In this document: positions 28,846 to 37,117 of the stretch, piece after piece | Layout of the letters: the number at the start of each line of letters is the position of its first letter | Numbering within the stretch: position 1 is the stretch's first letter | Assembly (NCBI RefSeq): GCF_900104455.1 | Contig: NZ_FNHB01000001.1 | Coordinates: 806,001-870,000, forward strand | Reading direction: 5' to 3' | Length of the DNA stretch: 64,000 bases | From: Dendrosporobacter quercicolus | GTDB lineage: Bacteria > Bacillota > Negativicutes > DSM-1736 > Dendrosporobacteraceae | Notes under the pieces: model-generated | Seen by the model: only the letters and a program-made list of their open reading frames with translations | What the model was told of the DNA's origin: nothing | The model's database searches: none | Made by a program: the position numbers and the translations under genes

Positions 28846-29571
28846 TTATAAAAAACCGCCTGCTCTGGCAATGAAGTAGGCAACAATTGCCCCAGCCATA
28901 GGTCCTGCAACAGGAATCCAGGCATATCCCCAGTCTGAGCGTCCTTTTCCGGCAATCGGCAAAATAGCATGAGCAATACGCGGTCCAAGGTCGCGAGCTG
29001 GGTTTAAAGCGTAGCCGGTAGGACCGCCCAGCGATAATCCCAGCCCCCAAACCAGTATACCGACAAGATATGGTCCGACTCCCGGAGGAATAGCGCCGGT
29101 AGGCTTGGAAAAGATAGCAAAAATCATGAGTACCAGCATTGATGTAGCAATAATTTCACATAACAGATTTGCACCGGTATTGCGGATAGCCGGCGCTGTG
29201 CAGAAAACGGCCAGCTTAGTCCCCTTATCCTCAGTGACCTCCCAGTGCGGCAGAAAGGCCAGCCAGGTAATGGCAGCGCCGGCAATACCACCCAGCAATT
29301 CAGCTCCCATGGTGGCAATTGCCTCGGAAACGGTATAAACCCCAACAAAGGTCTTGGCCAGGGTCACTGCCGGATTTAAATCAGCCTGCGGCGCTCCGGC
29401 CGCATTGGCGGTAAATACACCCAGCATAACAGCAAACCCCCAGCCTGCAGTAATCACTATCCAGCCGGAGCCTTCAGCTTTGGACTTTGACAATACGCAG
29501 TTTGCCACAACGCCACAACCAAAAATCATTAAAACCATCGTTCCCAAAAATTCACCGAATAAGTTTGTCAT
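28846..29571 (-). CDS. glpF: Glycerol uptake facilitator (aquaglyceroporin)
   Basis: A 241-residue MIP-family channel with six helices and both NPA boxes (DLNPAVTLAKTF and ALNPARDLGPR). The Asp after the second NPA (NPARD) is the glycerol-selective signature of GlpF. Glycerol entering the cell is trapped by GlpK encoded just downstream. GGGGGAAG precedes the ATG. The long leader (29572-29906) probably carries the GlpP-controlled attenuator. Confidence 0.95.
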   Translation of the reverse strand: MTNLFGEFLGTMVLMIFGCGVVANCVLSKSKAEGSGWIVITAGWGFAVMLGVFTANAAGAPQADLNPAVTLAKTFVGVYTVSEAIATMGAELLGGIAGAAITWLAFLPHWEVTEDKGTKLAVFCTAPAIRNTGANLLCEIIATSMLVLMIFAIFSKPTGAIPPGVGPYLVGILVWGLGLSLGGPTGYALNPARDLGPRIAHAILPIAGKGRSDWGYAWIPVAGPMAGAIVAYFIARAGGFL

Positions 29572-29760
29572 AAATCTGCTTCCCCCTTTTCATATTTAGC
29601 CTTAAATGCTTTCCTTTCATTATTCTCCAAGTACAGCTTAATCATCAGCCCCTTTACTAGACAATGAGACTTAGTTCGAACGTCTCCAGGGACTTAGCCG
29701 TTGTCAGATCCTGTTTCTCGCCAGCGGAAAGTCAATTTAGTCATTAACTAAATAACAAAG

Positions 29761-29788
29761 TTGGGCTGGACATAGAAAAGAAGCCCAA
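29761..29788 (-). promoter_or_regulatory. Candidate GlpP-responsive leader hairpin of glpFK
   Basis: Exact 7-bp arms TTGGGCT (29761-29767) and AGCCCAA (29782-29788) in the 335-base leader between glpP and glpF. GlpP of Bacillus acts by antitermination in glp leaders, so a conditional hairpin is expected. The T tract after this stem is weak, so the assignment is tentative. No gene lies in the leader. Confidence 0.35.
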
Positions 29789-29906
29789 AACAAATCTAGC
29801 CTTCAGCTAAATCCACAATGAACTTCTCTTATATCTCTCGTCCAATATATTTACTTATTATAGCATATTATACATTTGTCGCAATATTCCTGCAAATTAT
29901 ATTTTT

Positions 29907-30479
29907 TTATTTCCATAATTCACGCCGGCTTGTACTAACTGCGTACACACCCTTTTGCAATGCATTTTGAACATCTTCGGCGGTATAGAGCAAGCCGCCG
30001 GCCAATATTGGCACTCCGGTTCTTTGAGAAAGCTCTTGAACAGCCTGAATCGGTACCGATGCCGGCAGGATTTCCACTGCATCAGGTTTACAGCCCTGCA
30101 ACAGGTTGATACCTGATTTCAAAGCCTCAGAATCCATGAGAAACAAGCGTTGAATGACAACCATACCTTCTTCTCTGGCATGCTTAACCAATTGGGGTTT
30201 GGTTGTAAGCGCACCAGTAACGCCCATGCGCGCCAAAAATTTAATCCCGGCTTTATCTTTGCCTATTCCCCCTAACAAATCAAGATGGATCAGTATTCGC
30301 TTATTAAATTTTTTTGCCTCAGCCAGCAATTCAGGCAATACGATAATATCGCCAAACAGCAATATAATGCCGGGTACCTCAGTTTGGGCCAGAGCCCACT
30401 TAAAATCGCTATACGTCCGTACTCCGGGCACAACTGATCCGGCAGTAAACAATCGTTCAAAAATCGACCCTTGTCCCAT
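29907..30479 (-). CDS. glpP: Glycerol-3-phosphate-responsive antiterminator
   Basis: A 190-residue GlpP-family protein (TIM-barrel-like fold) that binds glycerol 3-phosphate and prevents termination in glp leader mRNAs. Family segments seen: GIILLFGDIIVLPELLAEAKK, LIHLDLLGGIGKDKAGIKFL and DAVEILPASVPIQ. The ATG at 30479 with AAGTGAG upstream is preferred over the TTG at 30500, which has no ribosome site. It precedes glpF-glpK on the same strand, as in Bacillus. Confidence 0.93.
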   Translation of the reverse strand: MGQGSIFERLFTAGSVVPGVRTYSDFKWALAQTEVPGIILLFGDIIVLPELLAEAKKFNKRILIHLDLLGGIGKDKAGIKFLARMGVTGALTTKPQLVKHAREEGMVVIQRLFLMDSEALKSGINLLQGCKPDAVEILPASVPIQAVQELSQRTGVPILAGGLLYTAEDVQNALQKGVYAVSTSRRELWK

Positions 30480-30689
30480 GTTTTTAATCTCACTTATCAA
30501 GAATTTCTATGTTCTATCTAGTATTTATTCGGCTAAATTCAAAATATTCCTTTAAATCTTTCAATAAATACCATAGCAAAATCCCTGAAAAATTGCCTTG
30601 GAAAATCATTTTTGGGAAAACTAAGTGCAAGAGGTGATAGACAGGCTGCAAAATCATTTCCTAAATTTTATGATAAAGAGGTGATCTTT

Positions 30690-30854
30690 ATGGATAATCG
30701 CCCTGATCAAATAATATCAAGCGATGACGCACAAGCCAATACTGACCGGCCTGATACGGCAAAAAACCAACCTGTTGATAACGGCGCAGACCCGGCTTCC
30801 GTTGCTGAAGATAACTCTCTATATACCTCAGGAACCTCCGAAATGCCTGCATAA
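30690..30854 (+). CDS. Small acidic hypothetical protein
   Basis: A 54-residue frame with a strong ribosome site (GAGGTGATCTTT-ATG). The product is highly acidic and rich in Asp, Asn, Ala and Ser, has no membrane segment and looks disordered. It is too short and too low in complexity to assign. A longer frame from 30612 lacks a ribosome site. Similar small acidic proteins occur in spore-formers, but no known small acid-soluble protein motif is visible. Confidence 0.55.
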   Translation: MDNRPDQIISSDDAQANTDRPDTAKNQPVDNGADPASVAEDNSLYTSGTSEMPA

Positions 30855-30969
30855 AGCTAGACCCCTGAATTGTTACTGACGGACGGTTTTCCGTAATACT
30901 GCAATACTGCGTTGTCGTCAATCGGCATAGCCATTCACTTGCAGTTTCAAGATTGGCGCAGTACTGGCA

Positions 30970-31007
30970 CGATGAAACCGGGGCGGTTGATCCCCCCCGT
31001 TTCATCA
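30970..31007. repeat. Inverted repeat between convergent genes
   Basis: GATGAAAC and GTTTCATC arms plus inner GGGG/CCCC form a stable hairpin between the small acidic gene and the amidase. It lacks a T tract, so terminator function is uncertain. Confidence 0.4.
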
Positions 31008-31013
31008 TGGGCA

Positions 31014-31583
31014 CTAAAGGCCATTATAGTAATACCATAGTCCCTTGCCTCTTAATATATTTCCTCCGGAACCGGGTTCATCGCCGGCTTTTACCACCCA
31101 GAAATCCCATCGCTCAGTCGTTGTATTCGGTCCATAAGGTTCATGCCAGCGGGTATCTCCATCTAAATTATCAGCAGCTTCCGCATGGGTCATCACAGAT
31201 TTGCCGTCAATAGGAATATCCAGCGTTTTTGCCAGAACTGCAATCACCTGCGCAAGCGCTTCTATTTGCTGATCAGTTGGAGGTTCCGGTCCAAGATCAT
31301 CAACAGAACAGGCATTGTATGCACAAGCTGCGACAATGGAAACTGCACCGCTATTACGGTGATAAGTGTGAAGTTTATATTCATTAAAATCATCAGTACT
31401 TACAAAAAGCTCGCCATTTTGACCAACATTTATATGATAATCGTCAAAATACTGCTCATAATGCCCTGCTGACCAGTGAAGATATAGCTTAACCGTACGC
31501 CCTATATTTTCGGCGACCTTCTGTAGTCCTGGCCTGGCCTGTTCTGCCAGCGCTTCCAATTCCTCCAGCATGATCTGCCTCAT
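31014..31583 (-). CDS. N-acetylmuramoyl-L-alanine amidase domain protein
   Basis: A 189-residue protein resembling the Amidase_2/PGRP fold: LYLHWSAGHYEQYFDDYHINVGQNGELF near the N terminus gives the first zinc His, SIVAACAYNA corresponds to the central sheet, and VMTHAEAADNLDGDTRWH gives the second His. Such enzymes cleave the amide bond between muramic acid and the stem peptide. No signal peptide is visible, so it could be cytoplasmic, phage-like or released by lysis. AGGAGTGATGTT precedes the ATG at 31583. Confidence in the fold is moderate because the third zinc ligand is not certain. Confidence 0.7.
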   Translation of the reverse strand: MRQIMLEELEALAEQARPGLQKVAENIGRTVKLYLHWSAGHYEQYFDDYHINVGQNGELFVSTDDFNEYKLHTYHRNSGAVSIVAACAYNACSVDDLGPEPPTDQQIEALAQVIAVLAKTLDIPIDGKSVMTHAEAADNLDGDTRWHEPYGPNTTTERWDFWVVKAGDEPGSGGNILRGKGLWYYYNGL

Positions 31584-31681
31584 AACATCACTCCTTTTCA
31601 CCGCCTCGCCTGATTATAATATAGTATGCAGCTCCGTTCCTTGTTGACCTAAAAAATTCCACTGCCTTATTTGCCGCATAG

Positions 31682-31721
31682 AAAAACCGCTCCTCCTTTA
31701 CCCGCAAAGGAGGAGCGGCCA
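31682..31721 (-). terminator. Terminator of the satP gene
   Basis: A perfect 13-bp stem (31687-31699 with 31706-31718), loop ACCCGC, followed on the minus strand by TTTTT. Confidence 0.85.
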
Positions 31722-31730
31722 TAACCGTTT

Positions 31731-32342
31731 TTATTTAAAAATACCGAAAGGCTTGCCGACAGGCAAGAAAATTCTCCCGAAGTGCTGGTTCAAAACCACT
31801 GCGGCCGAACCGTAAAAGGATAATAGCGAGATAAGCAATTCCGACCATGCGGCAATTGTGTGCGCAGTATGATTGGGACTAAAAGTATCTATTGCCAGAG
31901 TGAGTAATAAGACATCAATAAACAAAAAAATCGAAAAAAGCACTTTATTTGTTTCCATTGAACCAATCGTCATAAATAACGAAAAGATTAAGTAACCGCA
32001 AAAGGCAAAAGCCAGTTGCTTAGGATCAGCGTTTGCCGCTAAAGCGGGTCCGAAAGCGCCCAGTTTGATCAGCCAGCTGGCAGCTACGCCGAACCAGAAA
32101 AAGGCATATCCGCCAAACGCAGTAGCGCCGAAAATATTGTTATGCTTAAAATCATACAAACTGGCAATTAACTGAAGAATTGCCCCCAAAAAAATAGCCC
32201 AGGGGATGATGAACGCCACGCCTGTTGTAATTCCCAATTTTTGCGATGACGCTACAAAGGTGACCATGGCAAGTCCGAATAACCCCAGAGCCGAAGGGTC
32301 GGCGACCGTAATTTTTACTTTTTGTACATCACTGGTACTCAA
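31731..32342 (-). CDS. satP: Acetate/succinate transporter, GPR1/FUN34/SatP family
   Basis: A 203-residue six-helix membrane protein of the acetate uptake transporter family. The family N-terminal signature appears as ADPSALGLFGLAMVTFV (variant of NPAPLGL). The FGATAFGGYAFFWFGVA stretch matches the central family motif. The start is a TTG at 32342 with AGGAGG 7 bases upstream. It moves acetate or succinate with protons. It is a single-gene unit with its own terminator. Confidence 0.9.
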   Translation of the reverse strand: MSTSDVQKVKITVADPSALGLFGLAMVTFVASSQKLGITTGVAFIIPWAIFLGAILQLIASLYDFKHNNIFGATAFGGYAFFWFGVAASWLIKLGAFGPALAANADPKQLAFAFCGYLIFSLFMTIGSMETNKVLFSIFLFIDVLLLTLAIDTFSPNHTAHTIAAWSELLISLLSFYGSAAVVLNQHFGRIFLPVGKPFGIFK

Positions 32343-32470
32343 TCAAAAACCTCCTATTTCAAAAGTATTTTAAAAATATCATAAAAGTTCATTATATGTC
32401 AATTCATCTGCTTAAAATAATAATAAAAATCATTTTATTATTTATAAATTATCTGATAAACTTTTAATTA

Positions 32471-32506
32471 AAAAAACGCCTCAAAGGCGCTTTTTTAATT
32501 AAAACT
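32471..32506. terminator. Bidirectional terminator after the 31-residue gene
   Basis: Palindrome AATTAAAAAA-CGCC / GGCG-TTTTTTAATT around TCAAAG. On the minus strand it follows the small gene at 32510 by only a few bases and has seven Ts. Confidence 0.8.
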
Positions 32507-32509
32507 GAA

Positions 32510-32605
32510 TTAGCTTAAAATTGCATAGACTGATAAGCAAATACTATACACACTAATTAACCCTGTTACAATAATAATCGGATTCTCGAATAAATTTGAA
32601 TTCAC
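32510..32605 (-). CDS. 31-residue single-helix membrane peptide
   Basis: A GTG-initiated frame of 31 codons plus TAA, found by reading the strand directly. GAGGTGAGTGCA stands upstream of the start. The product has a polar N terminus (MNSNLFENP) followed by one hydrophobic helix (IIIVTGLISVYSICLSVYAI). A strong terminator begins right after the stop and tandem repeats lie upstream, which together make a complete small transcription unit. It has the size of accessory subunits such as CydX or KdpF, but I do not recognise the sequence and no oxidase or Kdp operon is nearby. Confidence 0.6.
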   Translation of the reverse strand: MNSNLFENPIIIVTGLISVYSICLSVYAILS

Positions 32606-32646
32606 TGCACTCACCTCACTGTATAACTCAATATGTCTTATTTTGC

Positions 32647-32676
32647 CCATTTAAAACCATTTAAAACCATTTAAAA
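32647..32676. repeat. Three tandem 10-bp repeats CCATTTAAAA
   Basis: Three exact copies at 32647-32656, 32657-32666 and 32667-32676, about 45 bases upstream of the start of the 31-residue gene. One copy per helical turn on the same DNA face suggests a regulator site or UP-like element. From 32677 to 33292 the sequence is very AT-rich and I see no gene. Confidence 0.7.
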
Positions 32677-33292
32677 TAAAATCTTTAACTGAAGTTAATA
32701 TTCTTCCAAATTATTCCATTTCCTTTAATTTATGTAAATTTTTTACACCCCATTGAATTAATAGTGCTCAAGCAAGCTTAAATCATAATCTTACAAACCT
32801 CATTATCAATATTTATTATTTATAAATATAAAATATTTATTTATATCAATTATATATTATTGAATTAACTTAGTAAAGCCGCTTACAATAAATTTAGCAT
32901 TTATTTCAGCAACAGCGTCCAATCCTTAGTCTATCTTTAGACAACTGAAGTATTTTTTTATATAATAGCATTATATGCTGAATTTAATCAGGCCGATTCA
33001 TGTTGCTTGCTCTTTCCCTCAATGATGTGCCTTTTCAGTGCTGCCTATAATAAGCAGGACTAAAAGGAATGCAAAAACCAGACAATCAATATTCACTGGA
33101 TTAGGGCTGATAAGGTACTAGCTTATGTCATTTAAAACAGGATCGCTGCAAGAATTTTTCCGGCCTGCAAGGCGAAGATTTGCGCAGCTCAGGAATCTGT
33201 AAAGCAACGAAGAAGACGGGAAAAGAGCTGCAAAAGTTGCCGCAGTTAACTTTCACTTAATGATCCTTGTTTGTAAAATCGGGGGGTATCCT

Positions 33293-34057
33293 ATGGAACA
33301 CATAAGTATGGAAATTCTGATTTTTTTATTGTCGGCAGGCTTTATTGCTGCATTCATCGACTCTGTTGTCGGCGGCGGCGGCTTAATTTCCGTGCCGGCG
33401 CTGTTAATGACAGGGCTGCCGCCCGGCGTTGTATTGGGCACCAACAAACTTGCCTCAATATGCTGCTCTTTGACCAGCAGCATGTCCTTTTTTCGTTCAG
33501 GAAAAATGAATATCGGATTAGTTAAATACCTTTTTCCGGTATCACTGCTCGGTTCGATTCTGGGAGCATATACAGTGAGGCTTATTCCACCGGAAATTTT
33601 AAAGCCGCTTGTTCTGACCATGCTGATTTTAGTGGCGGTTTATACGGTTTTAAAAAAAGATTGGGGCGATAAATCCACCTATACCGGAATTAACAAAAAA
33701 GCCGGCATATTAGGAGGTTGCGCAGCTTTTGCATTAGGCTTCTATGACGGCTTTTTCGGCCCAGGAACAGGCTCGTTCTTGATTTTTGCCTTTTTAATGC
33801 TTGGTTTTGATTTTGTGGTAGCCGCCGGAAACGCCAAAGCACTCAATTTGGCAAGCAACCTGGGGGCTGCCGCGACGTTTATGCTGGCCGGTTCCGTCAA
33901 TTATATCTATGGCCTCACTATGGGCCTGGCAATGATCGTCGGCGCCATCGCAGGATCAAGATTTGCTATCGCCAAAGGCAGCGCTTATGTTAAACCACTA
34001 TTTGTTTCAGTAACAACCTTGTTAATCGGAAAACAATTATGGGATTTCTTACAATAA
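33293..34057 (+). CDS. TauE/SafE-family (TSUP) sulfite/sulfonate exporter
   Basis: A 254-residue membrane protein of the TSUP family (DUF81) with about eight helices. The tandem family signature is visible: FIAAFIDSVVGGGGLISVPALLMTGLPPGVVLGTNKLAS in the first half and FALGFYDGFFGPGTGSFLIFAFLMLGFDFVVAAGNAKALNLASN in the second. Members export sulfite, sulfoacetate or similar organosulfur anions. GGGGGG lies a few bases before the ATG at 33293. A small zinc-finger gene follows about 80 bases later on the same strand. Confidence 0.9.
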   Translation: MEHISMEILIFLLSAGFIAAFIDSVVGGGGLISVPALLMTGLPPGVVLGTNKLASICCSLTSSMSFFRSGKMNIGLVKYLFPVSLLGSILGAYTVRLIPPEILKPLVLTMLILVAVYTVLKKDWGDKSTYTGINKKAGILGGCAAFALGFYDGFFGPGTGSFLIFAFLMLGFDFVVAAGNAKALNLASNLGAAATFMLAGSVNYIYGLTMGLAMIVGAIAGSRFAIAKGSAYVKPLFVSVTTLLIGKQLWDFLQ

Positions 34058-34137
34058 ATGTTCGTTTGGACGATATATCTGTCCGGCGGCTGCTGCCCTT
34101 GCCAGCACCAAAACAATCTATATTTAGGAGGCGGGTA

Positions 34138-34305
34138 ATGAAAAGCACGTCCAGCATCGAAGAAGAATGTTTAAGCTGTCATGGAACCGGAAAAATCAAC
34201 CAAAAGAAATGCCCTGCCTGTAATGGCACCGGAACTAGCCTGACTGAAGACGGGCAAAAACTACTTAAATTTTTAAGAGACAGTATAAGAACCTCTGAGC
34301 ATTAG
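34138..34305 (+). CDS. Small DnaJ-type zinc-finger protein
   Basis: A 55-residue protein with two CxxCxGxG repeats (CLSCHGTG and CPACNGTG), the pair that binds one zinc in the DnaJ cysteine-rich domain, followed by a short helix. AGGAGG lies 6 bases before the ATG at 34138. There is no J domain. It may be a stand-alone chaperone-like or redox zinc finger. It probably shares a transcript with the TSUP exporter. Function unknown. Confidence 0.75.
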   Translation: MKSTSSIEEECLSCHGTGKINQKKCPACNGTGTSLTEDGQKLLKFLRDSIRTSEH

Positions 34306-34528
34306 CGATAAATAAAAAAGCCGCCTGCCAACAGAAACGACTTGGTCACGACTATTTAAAAATTGCCATGCTGTATTTGCCTGAGGGAGAGGGTATGGTC
34401 AAATCAGCAAGGCAATTTGTTTAATTTAAGTATACTGGATAAATTCTTGGTACTTGTTAAATCAATATGAACTTTTGATTAAGATTTACCTTTAATTTTC
34501 AAGGACTTCGCAATTTGTGTTACTATCC

Positions 34529-34700
34529 TTACTTTTTCTGTTCTGCTATTTTTTCAGCAATACCGGATTCTTTTACTACTTTTATAAGTTTTTTCGTTTC
34601 TTTAAGCCATTTTTGAAAAAAGTCCTCGTGGCTTAAATAGTTAACTTCCATACCTAGCTATGTTGGCCTTAACTACATTTTTAACAAAAGCGTCTGGAAT
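34529..34700 (-). pseudogene. Decayed 3' end of a tctC gene
   Basis: Reading from 34660 to 34529, the minus strand translates to LGMEVNYLSHEDFFQKW and on to KVVKESGIAEKIAEQKK then stop. This is closely similar to the C terminus of the intact TctC at 39534-40550 (LGMEVNYVEHREFLKNW to KESGIAEKIAAQKK). Just upstream a TAG replaces a Lys codon, and a PDAFVKNV segment in another frame matches DPEYIENM, so a frameshift is also present. No other part of the gene remains. It lies beyond the terminator of mmsA. Confidence 0.85.
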
Positions 34701-34940
34701 AACGGCGGCTCCCCTGATATGCTGTAATTCCTAAATCCGCTATGTTCCTCCTCGGCTGCGTTTCGAAGTACGTTCCGGCTAACCGGACCAAGAGATGGTG
34801 TTCGAATGAGTAAAAAATATTCAGACCTGGCAGCAGCAGCAAAGAACGGTATCAAGCGGGGCGGCTTTTCCGAAGAAGGCTGGCCGCTATAAAGCTCCGG
34901 CTTACCGGCTATTTTATACCCTGGAACATTTTTCGCGGAA

Positions 34941-34985
34941 AAAAAAGGGATATTTCAGCAAACCCCGCTGAAATATCCCTTTATC
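34941..34985 (-). terminator. Terminator of mmsA
   Basis: A perfect 16-bp stem (34944-34959 with 34967-34982), loop AAACCCC, followed on the minus strand by a long T run. From 34701 to 34940 no supported gene is seen. Confidence 0.9.
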
Positions 34986-35073
34986 CTTGTATGTCCCGCT
35001 ACTGTCGAGCAGTGCAAGCCCCTTGGGAAGCAACTGGGGCTGTTTGACAAACGACACCTGGCGGATAGAATAT

Positions 35074-36585
35074 CTAAATTGTTCCATCCCAGGTAGAAAC
35101 GGTTTTTTGTTTTCTTTCTTCCTCATTAAACCACTTTGTTGTTACATTTTTAGTTTGCGTATAGAATCTAACGCCGTCTTTGCCTAAGCAATGCAAATCG
35201 CCGAAAAATGAGTTTTTATGACCGCTAAAAGGAAAAACACCTACAGGTACAGGAATACCGACATTCACCCCAACCATGCCGCCATGAGTTCGTTTGGTAA
35301 ATTCTCTTGCGTAATAGCCGTTTTGGGTAAAGATGACCGACCCGTTGGCATAAGGATTAGCGTTCATCGCCGTAATGCCTTCTTCAAAATTCTTAACCCG
35401 TTTAATACATAAGACCGGTCCGAATATTTCTTTCTGTCCGACCGTCATTTCAGAGGTAACATGGTCAAAAATCGTATGGCCGATATAAGCCCCTTTTTCA
35501 TAGCCGGACACTTTAATATCCCGGCCATCCAATACAAGCTTGGCGCCTTCCTTGATACCCGTTTCTATCCAATTGACAATCGATTTCTTGTGGTCTTCTG
35601 TAACAACAGGGCCCAGATTAGTCGCTTTATCATAGGCGGGGCCAACTTTTGCTTCCTTGCAAAATTGAACCAGCAGTTCAACGAGTTTATCCGCGATGCT
35701 TTCCTGCACCACAACAACCGGAAGCGCCATACAACGTTCTCCCGCACAACCGAACGCCGCGTTAATGATACCCGCTGCCGTTCTCTCAAGCGGGGCATCT
35801 TCCAGCACCAGTGCGTGGTTTTTGGCTTCGCACAGAGCCTGCACCCGTTTACCGTGAGCAGCCGCCACAGAATAAATGTGCTTACCAACACTGGTTGAGC
35901 CAACAAAGGTAATGCCCCGTACATCCTCATGCGTAAGAAACAGTTCGGCTTCCACTCTGCTGCAGGTTACAACATTCACCACCCCGTCAGGAACGCCGGC
36001 TTCTTTGTAAATTTGAGCCATTTTGTATGCTGTCATCGGAGTCATGCTTGAAGCTTTCAAAACAATGGTATTGCCCGCAGCAATGCAAAGAGGGGCCATC
36101 CAGCCGAAGGGAATCATCGCCGGAAAATTGAAAGGAACCAAGCCCGCAAAAACCCCAACCGATTCCCGATATAAGGTGGTATCCACACCGTTGGCCGTAT
36201 CCATCAGCGATTCTCCCATCAATAGCGACGGAATTCCGCAAGCAAGTTCTGTACCCTCTTTTGCTTTTAACACATCGCCCTGGGCTTCCAGCCATGCTTT
36301 CCCATTTTCAGTAGCAACACTTAAGGTAAGTTCATCCAAATTTTGCATAATAAGCTCACGAATCCGGTAAAGGATTTGCGCTCTTTTCATAGGGGGTGTA
36401 TTTGACCAGGCAGGATAGGCCGTTTTCGCCGCCTCAATCGCCGCTAGAACCTCGGCTTTGGTACAACGCGGTGAATGAGCGATGACCGCACCTGTACTAG
36501 GATCATAGATTTTATCGTAATGCTCCGTCTTTGACTCAACAAATTGTCCATTGCAAAAATATTTGAGCTTAATGATTTCGCTCAT
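35074..36585 (-). CDS. mmsA: Methylmalonate-semialdehyde dehydrogenase (CoA-acylating)
   Basis: A 503-residue aldehyde dehydrogenase of the MMSDH/IolA branch, which converts methylmalonate or malonate semialdehyde plus CoA to propionyl- or acetyl-CoA with NAD+. Cofactor motifs (LVPFNFPAMIPFGWMAP, FVGSTSVGKHIY) and the catalytic Cys285 in GCAGERCMA are present. The catalytic Glu of hydrolytic ALDHs is not in its usual place, as expected for CoA-acylating members. GGAGG lies 7 bases before the ATG at 36585. A sigma-54 promoter and activator sites upstream place it under the regulator encoded next. It likely works in valine, inositol or beta-alanine-type catabolism, or malonate semialdehyde use. 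Confidence 0.93.
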   Translation of the reverse strand: MSEIIKLKYFCNGQFVESKTEHYDKIYDPSTGAVIAHSPRCTKAEVLAAIEAAKTAYPAWSNTPPMKRAQILYRIRELIMQNLDELTLSVATENGKAWLEAQGDVLKAKEGTELACGIPSLLMGESLMDTANGVDTTLYRESVGVFAGLVPFNFPAMIPFGWMAPLCIAAGNTIVLKASSMTPMTAYKMAQIYKEAGVPDGVVNVVTCSRVEAELFLTHEDVRGITFVGSTSVGKHIYSVAAAHGKRVQALCEAKNHALVLEDAPLERTAAGIINAAFGCAGERCMALPVVVVQESIADKLVELLVQFCKEAKVGPAYDKATNLGPVVTEDHKKSIVNWIETGIKEGAKLVLDGRDIKVSGYEKGAYIGHTIFDHVTSEMTVGQKEIFGPVLCIKRVKNFEEGITAMNANPYANGSVIFTQNGYYAREFTKRTHGGMVGVNVGIPVPVGVFPFSGHKNSFFGDLHCLGKDGVRFYTQTKNVTTKWFNEEERKQKTVSTWDGTI

Positions 36586-36816
36586 TGTCATACCTCCAAA
36601 AGTATTATTTGCTAAATATTCCAAACAGTTATAACTGCTCTACTCCCGCATCCTTTATGGCTGCCGCAAGTACTGTCGACAACCTGCATGTTTAGGTCCA
36701 AGAGATTGGATGAAATGTTGCCTGTTTCCTAACCAGCCCCACGCCTCACCTCCAATTTCAGGTTCCAGACAGTCCTTCCATTCCTCAGAGCATAAACCTG
36801 TCCTTTAAGGTATAGC

Positions 36817-36832
36817 TGCAAAAACCATGCCA
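36817..36832 (-). promoter_or_regulatory. Sigma-54 promoter of mmsA
   Basis: The minus strand reads TGGCATGGTTTTTGCA, matching the -24/-12 consensus TGGCAC-N5-TTGCW with correct spacing and only T for C at the sixth base. It is about 230 bases upstream of the mmsA start and about 90-150 bases below the repeat sites at 36921-36986, and the upstream gene encodes a sigma-54 activator. The 220-base leader between the promoter and mmsA holds no recognised gene. Confidence 0.8.
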
Positions 36833-36920
36833 ATATTGCCGTCTGTCATGAAAATGCCCTTCTGCTGTTGATTATTCTGCCTTTCTCCCTGCTTATCTTA
36901 TTTGAATTAATTTTTTAACG

Positions 36921-36986
36921 ACAAAAATTGTGCATTATTTAAGTTTATTGCACAATTTTTGTCCACAAAAATTGTGCAATAAACAA
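36921..36986. promoter_or_regulatory. Three-copy activator site ACAAAAATTGTGCAWTAWAC
   Basis: Three copies of a roughly 20-base element: forward at 36921-36940, inverted at 36941-36962, forward at 36965-36986. The first two form a TTGTGCA...TGCACAA inverted pair. Position relative to the sigma-54 promoter is right for an upstream activating sequence of the AcoR-type activator encoded at 37118-39076. A weaker match (AAAGATTGTGCTTATATT) lies at 39197-39214 ahead of the regulator gene itself. Confidence 0.8.
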
Positions 36987-37117
36987 TAAAACAGGCTAAA
37001 CCCTTTCCGCCGAAAGGTCAGCCTGGTGTATAATGTTAAGCCTCATTTGCTTTAAACCACAGTCCATTCAGCAATAATTTGTTCGAATAAAAAGGATCCT
37101 CATTCCCAGTCAATTAT

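Noticed and set aside
32647-32676. CRISPR-like repeats
   Set aside because: The three 10-bp copies are directly abutting with no spacers and are too short.
34806-34892. 28-residue frame MSKKYSDLAAAAKNGIKRGG and on
   Set aside because: Looks coding in composition but has no ribosome site and no recognised family; could be a relic.
36600-36660. STVLAAAIKDAGVEQL-like stretch in the mmsA leader
   Set aside because: Reads like the end of a protein but is preceded by a stop and has no start; too short to support.
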